A DNA stretch of 64,000 nucleotides from Diplonema papillatum (lineage: Eukaryota > Euglenozoa > Diplonemea > Diplonemida > Diplonemidae). Both the position numbers and the translations under genes were made by a program. This document shows positions 32,516-43,302 of the stretch, piece by piece. Numbering within the stretch: position 1 is the first letter of the stretch; each line of letters opens with the position of its first letter. The DNA lies in NCBI GenBank assembly GCA_030068145.1, contig JAPJBO010000260.1, positions 124,001 to 188,000 on the forward strand, given 5' to 3'. Below the pieces are notes generated by a model. It worked only from the letters and a program-made list of their open reading frames with translations. It was not told the DNA's origin and did not search any database.

Positions 32516-33099
32516 CCGTTCAACACGTGGTTCGGTAGTTACAGTACTTGGGATCCCTTCTGTTCTTTGTTGGGCAGCACCGTCGAGCATTTCTTTTTAA
32601 TTTCCTTCCAAGCTGGCGCATATGTAGAAAGAAGAAGAAGAAAAAGAAAAAGGCCGCTCCTGGTCCAGGAATGTGACGGTCAACCCACAGCTTGCAAAGC
32701 TTCAGTCGGAGGCAGCACAGTGCCACAACCCCGTCCGCTCTGTCCTGTGGCTGACCGTCTCGACGAGCTTGTGTTCAGCGCGAGCGTCAAGCCCCAAGGT
32801 GCGCCAAGCCTTGATGCTTTAGTTTGGGAGATCGGTAGTCACTTAACCCGTAGGCCCGTGGCTCTGCAGTACCGCCGAACACGTGAAGCTTGGCTCCCGT
32901 GTAGCAGGCTCCCTGGTAAGCTGGCGCTTATGTAAAAAGAAAAAAAGAAAAAATGCGCGGGAACTCCCCCCCCCCGAAACGAACGCACATGACATTTCCT
33001 GAGGCCCACACGGCCGGGGATTGTCTCCGGAGATAACGTTTTCGTTGTTTTCTGTGTACCGTATGTCTAAAAATTGTGCCCGGGCCATGTTGCTTGCCT

Positions 33100-33185
33100 C
33101 CTTTAAAGTGAAGGCTCGCTTGAGAATCCGGGATTTCAAAGTCTCCGCTCCGGGTTTCCCTTCGGAGAATGGGTTCTCTAGCAGC
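33100..33185 (-). repeat. Intron-3'-end repeat, no exon confirmed
   Basis: Minus strand: GAGAACCCATTCTCCGAAGG, CGGAGACTTTGAAATCCCGG, ATTCTCAAGCGAGCC. A short open frame with ATG follows (MARAQFLDIRYTENNENV), ending in low complexity. Whether an exon exists is unclear. Confidence 0.5.
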
Positions 33186-33499
33186 ATTCCAAGAGGGTGC
33201 GGGGCTTTTTTTTTTTCAACAAAGACACACGCACTGCCACCACTGCAGATATGATTGCATGCTAGTATCCGATACCTTGAGGAACCTTTCCGTCAATGGA
33301 CCCCCGGGGACTTAAAACCCCCCGGATCCCTGGGCGAAGTTACACTCTAACAAACATTTCTTGTGCTGCGGGCAAGAAGCCTGGCTCCCCCGCTCAATGT
33401 CGGCTTTTCTAGCGTTTATTGTGGTTTAGAGGTTCGGTGTTTTAGGGTCTCCGTTTGACCATTGAGGCTGTGAGGCGGGTGGTATGTGGGTAGTAGGTA

Positions 33500-34015
33500 T
33501 GCTTAAATACGGCTAGCCATGTTTGTAAGTGTTGCGACCGACACCAAGAAGAAATTCGCTTTGAATTTAGTCTTGGGCCCCCCACGCGCATGCATGTTGA
33601 GCAGGGGTTGCCATGCAGCTCGTATCGGTCTGTAATATGCGTTCTTACTTCCTTTGGGTTGAGGAGGACGTGCGGTGGGAGGGTCGGGTAGTAGTACTTT
33701 TCTTTTAAGGGGCGGTCTTCTTCCGGACAAACTTTTGAAATACGGCAATTCAAATACGGTTTGTTGAGCCATTTCACCCCTTCCTGATCGAACGCTGCGA
33801 GGGGTTGTAGCGTTGTTTTCAGGGGGGGTTTGCAAGAACGTGCTTGGAATGGGTATGTGCTCAACACCGCACTGGTCCCATCTGCGCCGTGTTTCGGTCC
33901 TTTAAGCCACGGACACATAAGGCGGATCATCATCAGCGCGGAACCTGAGTGTCTGCAGACAGGACAGCGGTGTGAGTCTGGTTTGTCAGGCGGCTGTTCG
34001 TAGCTCGTCACAGCC
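33500..34015 (+). repeat. Two dispersed repeats side by side
   Basis: 33500-33640 belongs to the GGCTAGCC/GACCGACACC family; 33830-34015 to the GACAGCGGTGTGAGTCTG family. A further member of the second is at 34770-34925. Confidence 0.75.
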
Positions 34016-34186
34016 AGGACCACCCGTGCTACTAGAGCACAGGGCCTAGAACCGTTTTAAGGGGGGGGGGGGGGGGTGAATTGGCTCGTATGTATTCGTT
34101 TCTAGCGTTTTGTATTTATTTATTGGGTAAGGTGCCTTACGGGACTAGTCCCAATTTCACTTGAGTGTCAAATTGTGTGCCCCCCC

Positions 34187-34688
34187 TCAGCACTTCAGCT
34201 TTGCACACAGCAGTGACAGCATATCGGTGACACTGTCACAGGTAGCCTGGCATGAAAGCCCAGGGAAGCACAAATAGTGCGCTGCCACATGACCAAGTGG
34301 AAGGGATAAACATGCAAGCAAATTTCTTGTAACTTCTTCATGCTGGCATTGAGATGTGGTGGTGCGTTTTGGAAACGTCCCCGCAAATTCCCCATAGGTT
34401 TCCCTACCACGGGTGTACAGCACGCCCAGACAAAAATTCCAGATACGTTGCCCTGGCAAATTCGAACGTTCGCTCGCCCATAATCCGTCTACAATGACCA
34501 TGTACATCTGCATTCTGTGTTGCACAGCCGTAGACCTGCTTCCATGCGAGACGAGACGCAATGTTGAGGAAGCTAGTCACTTGACGTTTCTGAGCTGAAT
34601 CAAGAAATGAGGATCTGGCTGGTGGGTGTGTTATCGAGATAGCTAAGACGGGTTTTATGAGCGATGTGAAAAAAGACAGACGAAACAC
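34187..34688 (-). other. Frame-shifted ORF relic, unassigned
   Basis: Adjacent minus-strand frames give coherent pieces, FLNIASRLAWKQVYG in one and ASMKKLQEICLHVYPFHLVM in another, as if one protein had been broken by indels. Probably a transposon remnant. No family recognised. Confidence 0.25.
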
Positions 34689-34999
34689 GCAGGGGGGGCA
34701 AAAGGAGCATCAGTCTAGACAAATGGTTGGTGGGCATGCAAACCACAAAAAAAAATGGGGGGTGGGCGAGGTTTGCAAAAACGTGCCTGATCACTCAACA
34801 CCGTGTCCTATCGGCATCCGGACAAAATGGGTACACCATCATCAAGCGCGGATCCTGAATGTCTGCCTACAGGACAGCGGTGTGAGTCTGATGTGTCAGG
34901 CGGTCGCTCGTGCTCTGCACCGGCCGGACCACCTTGGTGCGAGAGCGACGGGAAAATCCGTCTCGTGGGAGATTGCCCCCTTCACCACTAAAAACTCAG

Positions 35000-35774
35000 G
35001 GCGCCTGCCCTGTAGTATACATATCTGGGGAAAAGAGGGGGAACGCGTGTCCCGTCCGCACCCGGTCGGATGAGGCAGATCCTTGTGGGCCGTGGCTCAT
35101 GTTGGGAAGGCGGCAGGGACGAAGGTGGCCAGTAGATATGCCGCTATGGGGTTTCTGGAGTGAAAGTTCGCGGATTAGGTCTTTTCCTTAAACCGGCACA
35201 CACAAGCGAAACGAAGCGCCTTGCCTTCTTTGTTTTCGAAGTTCGGCCTCCGGAGGTTATCGCACAAGGACTGGCTTGAAGACGAACCCCGACCCGCCGA
35301 CGAGGGTGTCCTGCCGACGTCACACGCCGCTCCATCCCCCTGTCCTAATAGACGATGTCGCCACAAAGTTCGAGGTTAAACTGCAGAGAATTTACCAATG
35401 GACTGCATTGCAACATGAGGTGGACGCGCATACCCTTGTGAAGCAGGACACCGATCTGACCCACAACGGCTTCAACCCCAAAAGACCAAGCTGCCCTGGC
35501 CCCAAGCGAACTTTCACTCCAAAAAAGAAAGAAAAAACGCAAATGGTGCATGTTTCCCTTTTTTCTCTTCCTTTTTTTTTTTTTTTTTTCCTGGAACGGT
35601 TAATCGCGGGGGGAGCTCTTTACTCACGCAGATGGGGTCTTGCCGTGCGATTCTTTGTTCATGTTGTAATTCGCAAGCCTACACGGTGGTTTTACGGACG
35701 ATGTAGCTTCTTGGAAAACAACGGGACGTCGTCACACAGTGAACAGTGAAAAATAAATACGGGGAGGCACTAGT
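35000..35774. other. No gene seen
   Basis: A 157-codon plus-strand frame at 35276-35749 has a charged N-terminal part (DDVATKFEVKLQRIYQW) but ends in a T-run translation. CAAGCGAACTTTCACTCC at 35506 is an intron-end-repeat core on the plus strand; no exon follows. Confidence 0.25.
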
Positions 35775-35998
35775 AGCAGTAGTAGCGGTACGTGCATAAC
35801 ACACGACTTCAAGTCGGTGCAAGCCCGGAAGAGCTTCTGCCCTGACAGCTATTGACGGTAGTGTAGTAGGCTACAGTTGGCTGTAACGGGGAACGGGAAA
35901 TTAGGGTTAGATTCCGGAGAGGGAGCCTGAGAAACGGCTACCGCATCTAAGGATGGCAGCAGGTACGCAAATTGCCCATTGAGAGAAAGGGTGAAACC
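35775..35998 (+). rRNA. Fragment of nuclear 18S rRNA gene
   Basis: ATTAGGGTTAGATTCCGGAG, AGGGAGCCTGAGAAACGGCT, ACCGCATCTAAGGATGGCAG and CAGGTACGCAAATTGCCCA are the universally conserved eukaryotic SSU segment near helices 11-15. Upstream GACAGCTATTGACGGTAG is the conserved stretch before it, and ACGTGCATAACACACGACTT fits helix 8. About 220 bp of the 5' domain is present, with unrelated DNA on both sides. It is a stray fragment, not an rDNA unit. Its deviations from the common GGGTTCGATTCC (GTTAGATTCC) suit an unusual protist. Confidence 0.85.
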
Positions 35999-35999
35999 C

Positions 36000-37030
36000 C
36001 CCATGGCCGCACTTGTCTTTTAGACCGATGATTCTTGTCTTTTAGATTGACTTCCTTCTTCTCTCTTTCGCCAGTCAGGATCTTGCCTCCAGAGGCTCTA
36101 GCAGGAGAAGCCACCTTCCGGTCAACAAAGATTTTTCTGCAGTGTGGGTGGCTGTGATGGCAATGGGATGCGAGAACGTGGCAAGATGTCTAAGGGCTGG
36201 GGAGGGGGGGTCAAGGGCTGGGGAGGGGGGGTCATCTTAGGTTAATCTTCGGGCAGAACACTGCCTCGTTGATGCTGACATCAAGTCTTCTTCTGGGGGC
36301 GGGGTTTGACCGCTGTCAACGTACGTTGTAGCCGTAACAAGTTGAGCCGGTCTACCCCAGCTGATAGACTGCAATATCCTGTGAGGCCTGTGCTAGCCTA
36401 TGATAGTTGAGGTTAGAATGCAGAATATCGTAGCGATGGCCTGCATTAGCCACTGACTACCTACCGTGTCGTGCTTCTGGCGTTGCTAGCCTATGATAGA
36501 CTGTGGTAGTTTGGATTGGAATGCAAAGAATCTGTAGCGATAATCTGCAACGACTGATAGACAGCAGCAGGCAATTCGATGCACGTCCAGGAAACAGGGA
36601 TGGGCTCAAGTATGCTCTCAAGGGAGGCGACATAGGATATCGCTCTTCTGCGGAGCTGTCAGGATTGCGTTCTGCCTGCGAGGTAGGCAGCGCTCCTATG
36701 TGGTTCGTGCTTGGTGTGGAGGGAGTCAGGGAGGTAAATATTGGTTTATGGTTGACGGTGTGCCGTTGAGGACGGCAAGGATGGCTAGCTTGGTATTCTT
36801 GCCCGGCATCCTTTCGGTCAGTGCTGGGCACAACCGAAAGGAGGCGGGCGCTTTGTGAGAGCGTGGGAGAGCACGGGCTCAGCAAAAACCAATAAAAACA
36901 AAAGAAAAATGACGCTCCCCGGTCTCTGATCGGACCGATATTTTGAGTACCCTCGAAGCGATCTCGTTTTCTTCCACCCCTCGTGAAAGGGGGGGGGGGG
37001 GGGGGGTGGTGGGCTAGGAGGGCGTGTGGG
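36000..37030. other. Repeats without a gene
   Basis: Includes a tandem pair AAGGGCTGGGGAGGGGGGGT at 36191-36232 and a TGATAGAC/GCTAGCCTATGATAG-type repeat at 36350-36600 that shares GATAGACAGC(A/G)GCAGGCAA with 21222-21245 and ACCGTGTCGTGCTTCTGGCG with 16200-16220. A G-run of about 18 lies at 36989-37006. Confidence 0.5.
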
Positions 37031-37036
37031 CTCTTG

Positions 37037-37151
37037 CACGGTGGAGTCCAGCCTCAGAAGCTGGAAGGGTGTCCTGAGTCACACCCGCTTTTCGGGTGTG
37101 ACTTGGACACCCTCTCTTTAACTCCAGCTTCTGAGGCTGGACCACACCGTG
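37037..37151. mobile_element. Complete foldback MITE, CACGGTG family
   Basis: Left end CACGGTGGAGTCCAGCCTC followed by AGAAGCTGGA; right end is the near-perfect inverse (TCCAGCTTCTGAGGCTGG, then CACACCGTG). The middle folds again (CACACCCGCTTTTCGGGTGT). 115 bp; no clear target duplication. It abuts the GRAM-like exon at 37160. Confidence 0.8.
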
Positions 37152-37159
37152 TGCGGGCG

Positions 37160-37650
37160 GGCGTCGGCTATGCCGCAGTGCACGGCACGCGGACGGCGCT
37201 GCGCCAGGTCGTGTCGATGCAGTGCAGCGCGGCCGCGTGGGGCCACCGTTGGGCGGCGGACGCCGGCTTCTCGATCTCCGTGAACTGGTGGAGGCCGCGG
37301 TCGGCGGTGAAGACGTGGATGTGCGGCGGCCGGCCGAGGTCCTGCACGCTCGCAACCGACAAGAACGGGATCGTCTCGCGGACGAGCGAGTCGTCGCCCG
37401 CAAACCGCAGCCCGGCCTCGGTCACGAACAGCACCCCGCAGTGCTTCGCGCCGGCCCCGTCGACGTACTTGCACCGGAACGACGCGACGCCAGCCTCCCG
37501 CGCCTCAGGGAACAGCTCCTCGAGGCTCTCCCGCGCGTGCTCTGCCGCCCTCCTCTTCGCCTCGAACGCCTCCGCCACCGGGCCGCGCCTTCCTTCCAAC
37601 GGGGCGCACGACCGCGGGAGGTCCGTGAAGTAGGTGCCGCTGAGTTGCAT
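37160..37650 (-). CDS. First exon of a GRAM-like domain protein
   Basis: ATG at 37650 in an A-rich context (AGAAAATG) opens MQLSGTYFTDLP. A charged helix follows (EAFEAKRRAAEHARESLEEL). Residues about 58-120 read FRCKYVDGAGAKHCGVLFVT, EAGLRFAGDDSL, IPFLSVASVQDL and IHVFTADRGLHQFTEI, the strand order of a GRAM/PH-like fold (membrane-lipid binding). The frame ends at TAG about 37160, next to a MITE, and no donor stands out, so the last 20 residues may be intron. Nothing downstream could be joined. Membrane-associated function is inferred from the fold only. Confidence 0.55.
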
Positions 37651-37943
37651 TTTCTTGTGTTGTGGTCAGCGACGAGCGGTTTTGTCGGTTGCCCGGATGG
37701 ACCCTTTTCTGTTTGTTTGCTGTTCTTCTTCTTTCTTCTTCCTTTAGAGGGACGCTGTTTTGTGCTTGCAAGAAGAAGTGGTGTTTTGCGCGAAGGGGGG
37801 GTATTCTCTCCGGTGCGTTTTCTTTTTGCTTTGTGTGTTTCTTTTGTGGTTTCCTCTTTTGCTGTTGGTTGGATGGTTGGATGCGCGGTGCAGTATCGGT
37901 GGGAATCATCTTCGCTGGAAACTGGCGTTTCTGCGGCACTGGT

Positions 37944-38005
37944 GTGCATTCAGCCCCATGATAGCCAAGGGGGTGTGCATTCAGCCCCATGATAGCCAAG
38001 GGGGG
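37944..38005 (+). repeat. 31-bp tandem duplication
   Basis: TGTGCATTCAGCCCCATGAT plus AGCCAAGGGGG occurs twice in tandem. Confidence 0.95.
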
Positions 38006-38329
38006 GGAAACCTCGGAACGTCCATAGCAGCCCTTCTAGGACACGACCGACCAGAGACAGAACGGCAAGGTACCAGATGCTGAAAGAACCGCCCGACTTC
38101 CAAGCCCAGTTCCTCAGGACCCGCTGCCGGCAGGAAGACCCTGCCGACGCGCTGGACCTCAACGCAACAAGCAGCAACAAGCTCGAACGACTGGGCATAA
38201 CGCGCCGCAGGCCGAACCAATGTGCCACATTGACGATCGGACGCGTACAAAGCAGACCAGGCACGAACGTGAAGAGAGTGATGATTGAACCGTTGCGCAA
38301 AGCAGACCAGTGGCATGAATGACGGTAGT

Positions 38330-38924
38330 GATACGTGATCGTCATCATACATGATCCACTGCTCTCCTTCTCGCGCACAGCAGACGTAATGGCCGCTGTG
38401 TCTCGGCCGCTGCTTCCGGCTCAGCATTCCTCAAACTTCTGCATTAAACGCCCCTCAGGTTGCAAGTGGAAGACACTTGAAACAAGCTACAAACTTCCTT
38501 CTCCTGCTCAGTCCAGCAAATCGTGTTGGCAGAATGATAACATTGCGAAGTCTGGATGTCTCTTGAAGTACGCCGTTCCATCAGTTGCAGCCACCGGGAA
38601 CAAGCCGAACAATCCACTCTCAAGAAGTTCCGATGCATCCTGCTAGGCGTTTCCGTGAAATTTCTCAGGCATTGCGGATTCGGGACAATATGGCAGACAG
38701 TGTTCCTGTTTCGACGTCTTGCTGAAGAATAGTCGTGAGGTCGTTGCAAGCGTCATTCGCAACCGACGCAATGCGGTTGACCATGTTGTGCATTGAAGGA
38801 ACTGTAGGATGGCCCCCAAGTACCAGCTGTTGCCCAAGTTTTGAATCCCGCGAAACCTCCCATTTACAACGTTGTTGGCTGCTTCAAGACCACGTGTCAC
38901 TTTGGCGGTCGCGCAAACAACCAA
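38330..38924 (-). pseudogene. Dead ubiquitin-specific protease (USP) relic
   Basis: The minus strand carries a USP Cys-box, FRGIQNLGNSWYLGAILQFL, with Trp where the catalytic Cys should be. Next comes a QDA-box-like QDASELLE, where the codon before QDA is TAG (a usual Q). After a frame change comes a clear His-box, SGHYVCCAREGEQWIMYDDD with HVS. Cys-box to His-box spans only about 165 codons, far less than the roughly 300 or more of an active USP domain, so the central fingers are missing. Catalytic loss, stop, frame shift and shortening all say pseudogene. It lies between two host genes, same strand; whether it was a host gene or transposon cargo is unknown. Confidence 0.75.
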
Positions 38925-38995
38925 AGAGGCGAGGATGACCGCTCCGATTGTAGTCTGCTGCTGTGCATGCTCACTCGTGCGGAAGGCGGCGGTTT

Positions 38996-39070
38996 AGCTT
39001 GAAGGGAATTGGGAAAGTTGAAAAAGGTTTTGGGGGTCACCGTCGGTTTGTGTTTTTTTATTTTTTGGGG
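38996..39070 (+). repeat. Partner of the repeat at 8815-8890
   Basis: TTAGCTTGAAGGGAATTGG, GTTGAAAAAGGTTTTGGGGG, CCGTCGGTTTGTG. Confidence 0.8.
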
Positions 39071-39074
39071 GGGT

Positions 39075-39800
39075 GGTGGGTAGGCAACATGCCAGGCACT
39101 CTGTCCAGCCGCAGCCATACAGCCGCCCACACTACGCAAAGACCTCGGGGGAAACCAAGAACAGAATGAGCAGAACTCCCAGCGGGTTGGCATTCCAAGC
39201 TTTTTTGGGTGAATGGGATCGAAGAGGGCCCAGGACCCACGGGCCAGGGCATTCGTTTCTAGACTGTGTCCTGTGTGTCACGCGGTCGGGCTTCTGAAGT
39301 CTCCGTATGACTCATTGGGAGGCGAAGGTTTTTCGTTTGTGCAGTTAGAGCAGGGCCTGGATAGGTAGGGGTGGGTGAGTGTCTTTTTCTTCTGGGTTGG
39401 ACGTTCGATTGGCAGTGTTTTCGTGTTGCTAACAACTTCTTTGTTGCGGAACTGTGTGGGGAGACATATCCCAGGGCATGTTCGGACGGACCATGTCCAA
39501 AAATACCAGTGCGCCCACTCTGTGTGCGGAGAGAGCTGGCCGGTCCGCGGGTTTGCATCTTTGACAGGATGAGACGGGTGCTTCTGCAGTGGCTCGCAGC
39601 TCGTGGATTGCGGGAAAGAAAAGGCTTACGAGACAGATTTGTGCGGAGTACAACAAGGTGCGCGGAGGCTGAGGGATCGGACAGAAAGTCGCAGAAAAAT
39701 GAAATGCACACAGGTCTGCAAGAGATAAACGGCCGCGTGCGAGGGTCTGACTGCGCCACGCACGTAGTCGGCAAAAAAAGGAGAATATAGAACAGTGGCT
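39075..39800. other. No gene assigned
   Basis: Plus-strand frame 39371-39790 (139 codons) is basic with Cys pairs but shows no known domain. It could be a transposon remnant. Confidence 0.25.
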
Positions 39801-39802
39801 AG

Positions 39803-39960
39803 TCAGACCACAACGGTCTTCGGCGTGAAGATGCGGACGTGGTCCCCATTCCGTGAAGACCGCTTCCGCAGCCCGCCGCCGTCGTCGTCGGATGAGCCCT
39901 CAGAGTCGAGCGTATCAACAAAGTCCGGTGCCTGCGGTGTCCAATAACCCGCAGCATATC
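39803..39960 (-). pseudogene. Partial copy of exon 40232-40698
   Basis: Reads TLDSEGSSDDDGGGLRKRSS and then HVRIFTPKTVVV, matching residues of the neighbouring exon (TLDSENSSDDDGGALRKRSS), and stops immediately after TVVV. Similarity extends upstream at DNA level (GCACCGGACTTTGTTGATAC versus GCACCGAGCTTTGTTGCTAC) but out of frame. Same orientation, about 0.6 kb downstream of the source. Confidence 0.8.
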
Positions 39961-40231
39961 GCTTCATCACAGGATGCGACTTCTCCCCCAGTGCCCTGAA
40001 AGTCAATGCTGAGAGGTCAGGTCAAGTGCGTCTAAACGGCCAGGAGTCTATTAAGCGTCTTCGAACTAAAGGCGCGCATGAGTGGACCAACGCGATTCCT
40101 TCTCTTCCTACCTACTATCGTGCGAAACAGCAGTCAAAGGAACGAGCTTGAACCTGTCAAGACGACCTTGTTGAGTTTGACTCTAGTCCGAGGGCACCGC
40201 AGTTCGTCGCGGGGAGAGTCCGCACGGCCGG

Positions 40232-40698
40232 TCAGTAGATCACGCCATTGACGGCGGGTCCGAGGAGCTCGAGCCGATACTTCTTGCAAATGCGGTTCAG
40301 CTCTCCCATGGGCGGCGGCGCCGCCTCGAAGATGGCCTCGTATATCCTCGGGTGCGTCGGGTACACACGCCCGGGCAGGTGCCCCTCGTTCTTGAAGATG
40401 AGCAGGATGTCGCGGTGCGTGTACGCCGGGTTGAGCGCCCGCACCACAACGGTCTTCGGCGTGAAGATGCGGACGTGGCCCGCATTCCGCGAGGACCGTT
40501 TCCGCAGCGCGCCGCCGTCGTCGTCGGACGAGTTCTCAGAGTCGAGCGTGTAGCAACAAAGCTCGGTGCCCGCGGAGTCCCACACCGAATAGTGCAGGTC
40601 GGACGCCCGCTGCAGGACGACCGGCAGCGGGATGTCGCAGTCTTGGATCTCGAGCAGCAGGCGGGAGTTCGGCAGCCATCGACTGCTCATCGGGTAGG
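40232..40698 (-). CDS. Terminal exon D of the four-exon gene
   Basis: Acceptor GGTATACAG precedes 40698. Phase 1 matches exon C (43303). It reads YPMSSRWLPNSRLLLEIQD, IPLPVVLQRASDLHYSVWDS, an acidic and basic Ser-rich insert, HVRIFTPKTVVVRALNPAY, THRDILLIFKNEGHLPG, and ends GPAVNGVIY before TAG. Alternating strands and helices suggest a compact fold, but no family is recognised. An ATG at 40690 would make it a possible stand-alone 152-codon gene; the phase agreement over three junctions makes the joined model better. Confidence 0.6.
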
Positions 40699-40914
40699 CT
40701 GTATACCTTCAGGTGGGAGGGGTTTGTTTTTGTTGGAGTGAGTGAAGTTGCGCTTAGGTTCAGTTTCCGTGGTTACCGGAATTGGATTAATGTTGAACCG
40801 GGTAATCCCTGGGACTTAGTTTGTGCGTATGTGATATCACCTGTTTTGGTAATTGCCGCAGTACGTCGTCACTTTTTGATACCGACAACCGCGGTTGCTT
40901 ACCATAAGATATGT

Positions 40915-41110
40915 CCTGGGTGTCCCAGGTTTTACCCGATTCGGCCTTTGCTTTCAAGGTTTGCGTACTTTCCAGAATCGCTGGTCGCACACTCGTCATA
41001 GGGTAGGCTGCAGGACCACCACTGGCGCAGTCACTCAGGTGAATATCTGGAACAACCCCCCTGGGTGTCCCAGGTTTTACCCGGTCCTTCATTTACCCGT
41101 TCCAGCCTTC
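40915..41110 (+). repeat. Direct repeat TGGGTGTCCCAGGTTTTACC
   Basis: The 22-bp phrase TGGGTGTCCCAGGTTTTACC plus CG occurs at 40918 and 41062, about 143 bp apart. CCTGGGTGTCCCAGG-type palindrome. A related phrase is at 40800. Confidence 0.8.
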
Positions 41111-42200
41111 GTCCAATTCAACATTACTTCAATCACGGCAATCGGTAGGCCCCACGACCCCTCCTCACTAACGCACGAGAGCCCGCGAAGCGTCACCCGG
41201 CTGCACATCCCCACCCCTCCCCCTTGTAGGAATCCAAGTGCGTTCCGTTTCCGTTGGCTGCGGGAGTTTGGAGCACTCCCGTACTCAGAACCCTACTCCA
41301 GCTGGCGGCAGAGAAAGGCCCCACAGCCGAGGGCTCTCGTGTGTCCACCACTCTGCGGCTATACAGGCGTTGAGCGAGAGCCTGGCATGCAGTGGCTGGG
41401 AACCAGTTCCGTGTCTCGTCATGTGGGCGTGTTGAGGGGGTTCGCGTTTCGCCAATGGTACACGATGAACTCCGGCCTCAGAAGAAGGACTCGAAGGATC
41501 AGGCTAATTCTGCTCGGAACGGCAACGGAGGAGTTACTCGAACTTGAGTATGAATGCGTGCGGCGTGAGAGCAACCGGATTGCTCTGCGCAGAAGAGACC
41601 CAAGCTCTGTGTACCTATACAAAAAAGCGACGAAGAGAAGGTCAAACGAGAGCGTTGCGGACGAGAGGCGGTAGCACACCTTTTCTCCTTGACGGCCAGC
41701 GAGAACGTGACTTTCGGCAAGTCTTTGCTTTGATCGTCCACATGTAGCGGTGGCTCGATCGGCGTCAAGAGATCGCTCCGTGCACTGATCACGCGCCTCT
41801 CCCAAAGATGCGGTTGTCGCTGGTCTGCAGCTTCATCCGCATCTGCTGCGCCTGCGGGTGTTGGGAAACTTGACTTGCGGTGTTTCTAAGGTGACAGAAC
41901 CCCAAAACATAGCACTGCAGTTTGTCAGGCAATGATAGACACATCACAAACAGTTAACACAGCTAGACAGCCGATGTTTCAGAGCATTGATGGACAGTGG
42001 ACTGACGGACCGTTGACCAAGAGCTTGGGCTGGCGCAGTCAACGACACGCGGTGTCTTGGCTATGGAACGGCGGGTATTTTCCATTGGGACAACGCACGG
42101 GTACCAGGAGTGGGACACGACAGGGCAACGCTCCTGCCGCAGACGTCTACCTGTTTCTACGAAGACTGTGCGCTGGTTTTGAGGAAAAAGAGGATGCGAT
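41111..42200. other. Intron stretch, one candidate mini-exon
   Basis: Apart from a 63-nt minus-strand open block at 41789-41851 (listed next), only unassigned short frames are seen, for example a very basic plus-strand tail at 41460-41674. Confidence 0.25.
41789..41851 (-). CDS. Candidate short terminal exon
   Basis: After acceptor ACACCCGCAG it reads AQQMRMKLQTSDNRIFGRGA and a TGA, with G/C-ending codons. It starts in phase 0, which does not fit exon C (ends phase 1), so it is either an alternative end of another transcript or chance. Confidence 0.25.
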   Translation of the reverse strand, partial: AQQMRMKLQTSDNRIFGRGA

Positions 42201-42204
42201 AAAG

Positions 42205-43165
42205 CTGGCGGTGGTCTCCGTGGTCAGGTAGTTTATACTACATCCGTTCTTTCACACTCGTTCTCTTATTCTCGTCTTCTTGTTGCGTTAGTGGTATGGT
42301 CCTTTGACAGAGTGAGCCGATGCCTTCTTCTTGTTGCGTTAGTGGTATAGTCCTTTGACAGAGTGAGCCGGTGCCTCTCATTTCACCTTTAAAACACGGC
42401 TGAGTCACGCATGCTCTTGACAGACGCTAGCGTCCGACATTTCGCACGCGCGTCGCAGTCGTCTTCTTGTTGCGTTAGTGGGGAGTCATTTGCATGCAAA
42501 TGAGTACCACATTATGCCAGCTTTTCGCTACGTGACTTCACTTTTTCCGCGCTTTCGTCGTGGTGCAACCCTTGTCGGTTGCAACTGTTGTTGAAAGTTA
42601 CTGACTTTCTGACGTTCTCTTTTTTCTCACTACTGTACGTACTATTTCACTCTTTCACTTACTTTTGGCTAGCCAAAAGAGACAGATGCATCAAGTCTTC
42701 TTCGAAGAAGTGTAAAATAGAAAAGGGAAAAAGGAAGAGGGTAAAGGGGTCGCAGGGAGTGTAAGACTCAGCAGGTAGGGTATGAAACCTTGAGGGACTA
42801 GTCCTCTTTATTATTGTGTTTCCGACAATCCCGTTTGGGGGTTCTTTCGACGTTTTGTGGTGCTTGGAGCTTCAGCTTTGTGTGTGGTGTGACAGTGATT
42901 GGAGGGGGGACGCTGTTCTTGGTGCTGGTTTTGAGGGATAAGGAAAAGGTAAGAGATCTTTTTGCGGTGGCCTCCACTGGTCTGGTAGTTCGTGCTACCT
43001 CCGTTCTTTTACACCCGTTCTCTTCTCTACTCACTACTGTACGTACTCTTTCACTCTCTTTGGCTAGCCAAAAAAGACTCCTGCGGCCGACACCACGAAC
43101 ACATTCGCAATGAATATGAGCCCCCCGCGTGCATACATGTTGAGCAGGGTTGCCATGTAATTGGA
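42205..43165 (+). repeat. Cluster of dispersed and tandem repeats
   Basis: 42205-42265, 42610-42670 and 42955-43060 belong to the TACTCACTACTGTACGTAC family. 42278-42375 is a tandem pair of a 51-bp unit beginning CTTCTTGTTGCGTTAGTGG, with a third partial unit at 42461. 42810-42840 is the CCGACAATCCCG block. 43066-43165 is the GACCGACACCACGAACAC family. Confidence 0.8.
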
Positions 43166-43184
43166 GGGGGGGAAAGCTTTACTG

Positions 43185-43290
43185 CGTATCGGGCTAGAAT
43201 TTAACTCATGCATCAGCCAGGTTGCCCACTCTGCTGCCTTATCGCGTACCCTTTCGCGTACACACTTATTTTTTCTAAAAGATTCTTTCG
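43185..43290 (-). repeat. Short repeat with conserved frame (partner 46890-46995)
   Basis: Minus-strand reading KAAEWATWLMHELNSSP here and KAAEWASWLKHELKSSP at the partner. DNA similarity covers about 95 bp and the protein frame is kept. May be the tail of a transposon ORF. Confidence 0.55.
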
Positions 43291-43302
43291 GGGAGGGCGT
43301 AC

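Noticed and set aside
38640-38645. TAG read as glutamine (altered genetic code)
   Set aside because: TAG falls where a QQDA box would have Q, but the USP has also lost its Cys and frame, and other genes here end with TAG, so a plain pseudogene explains it.
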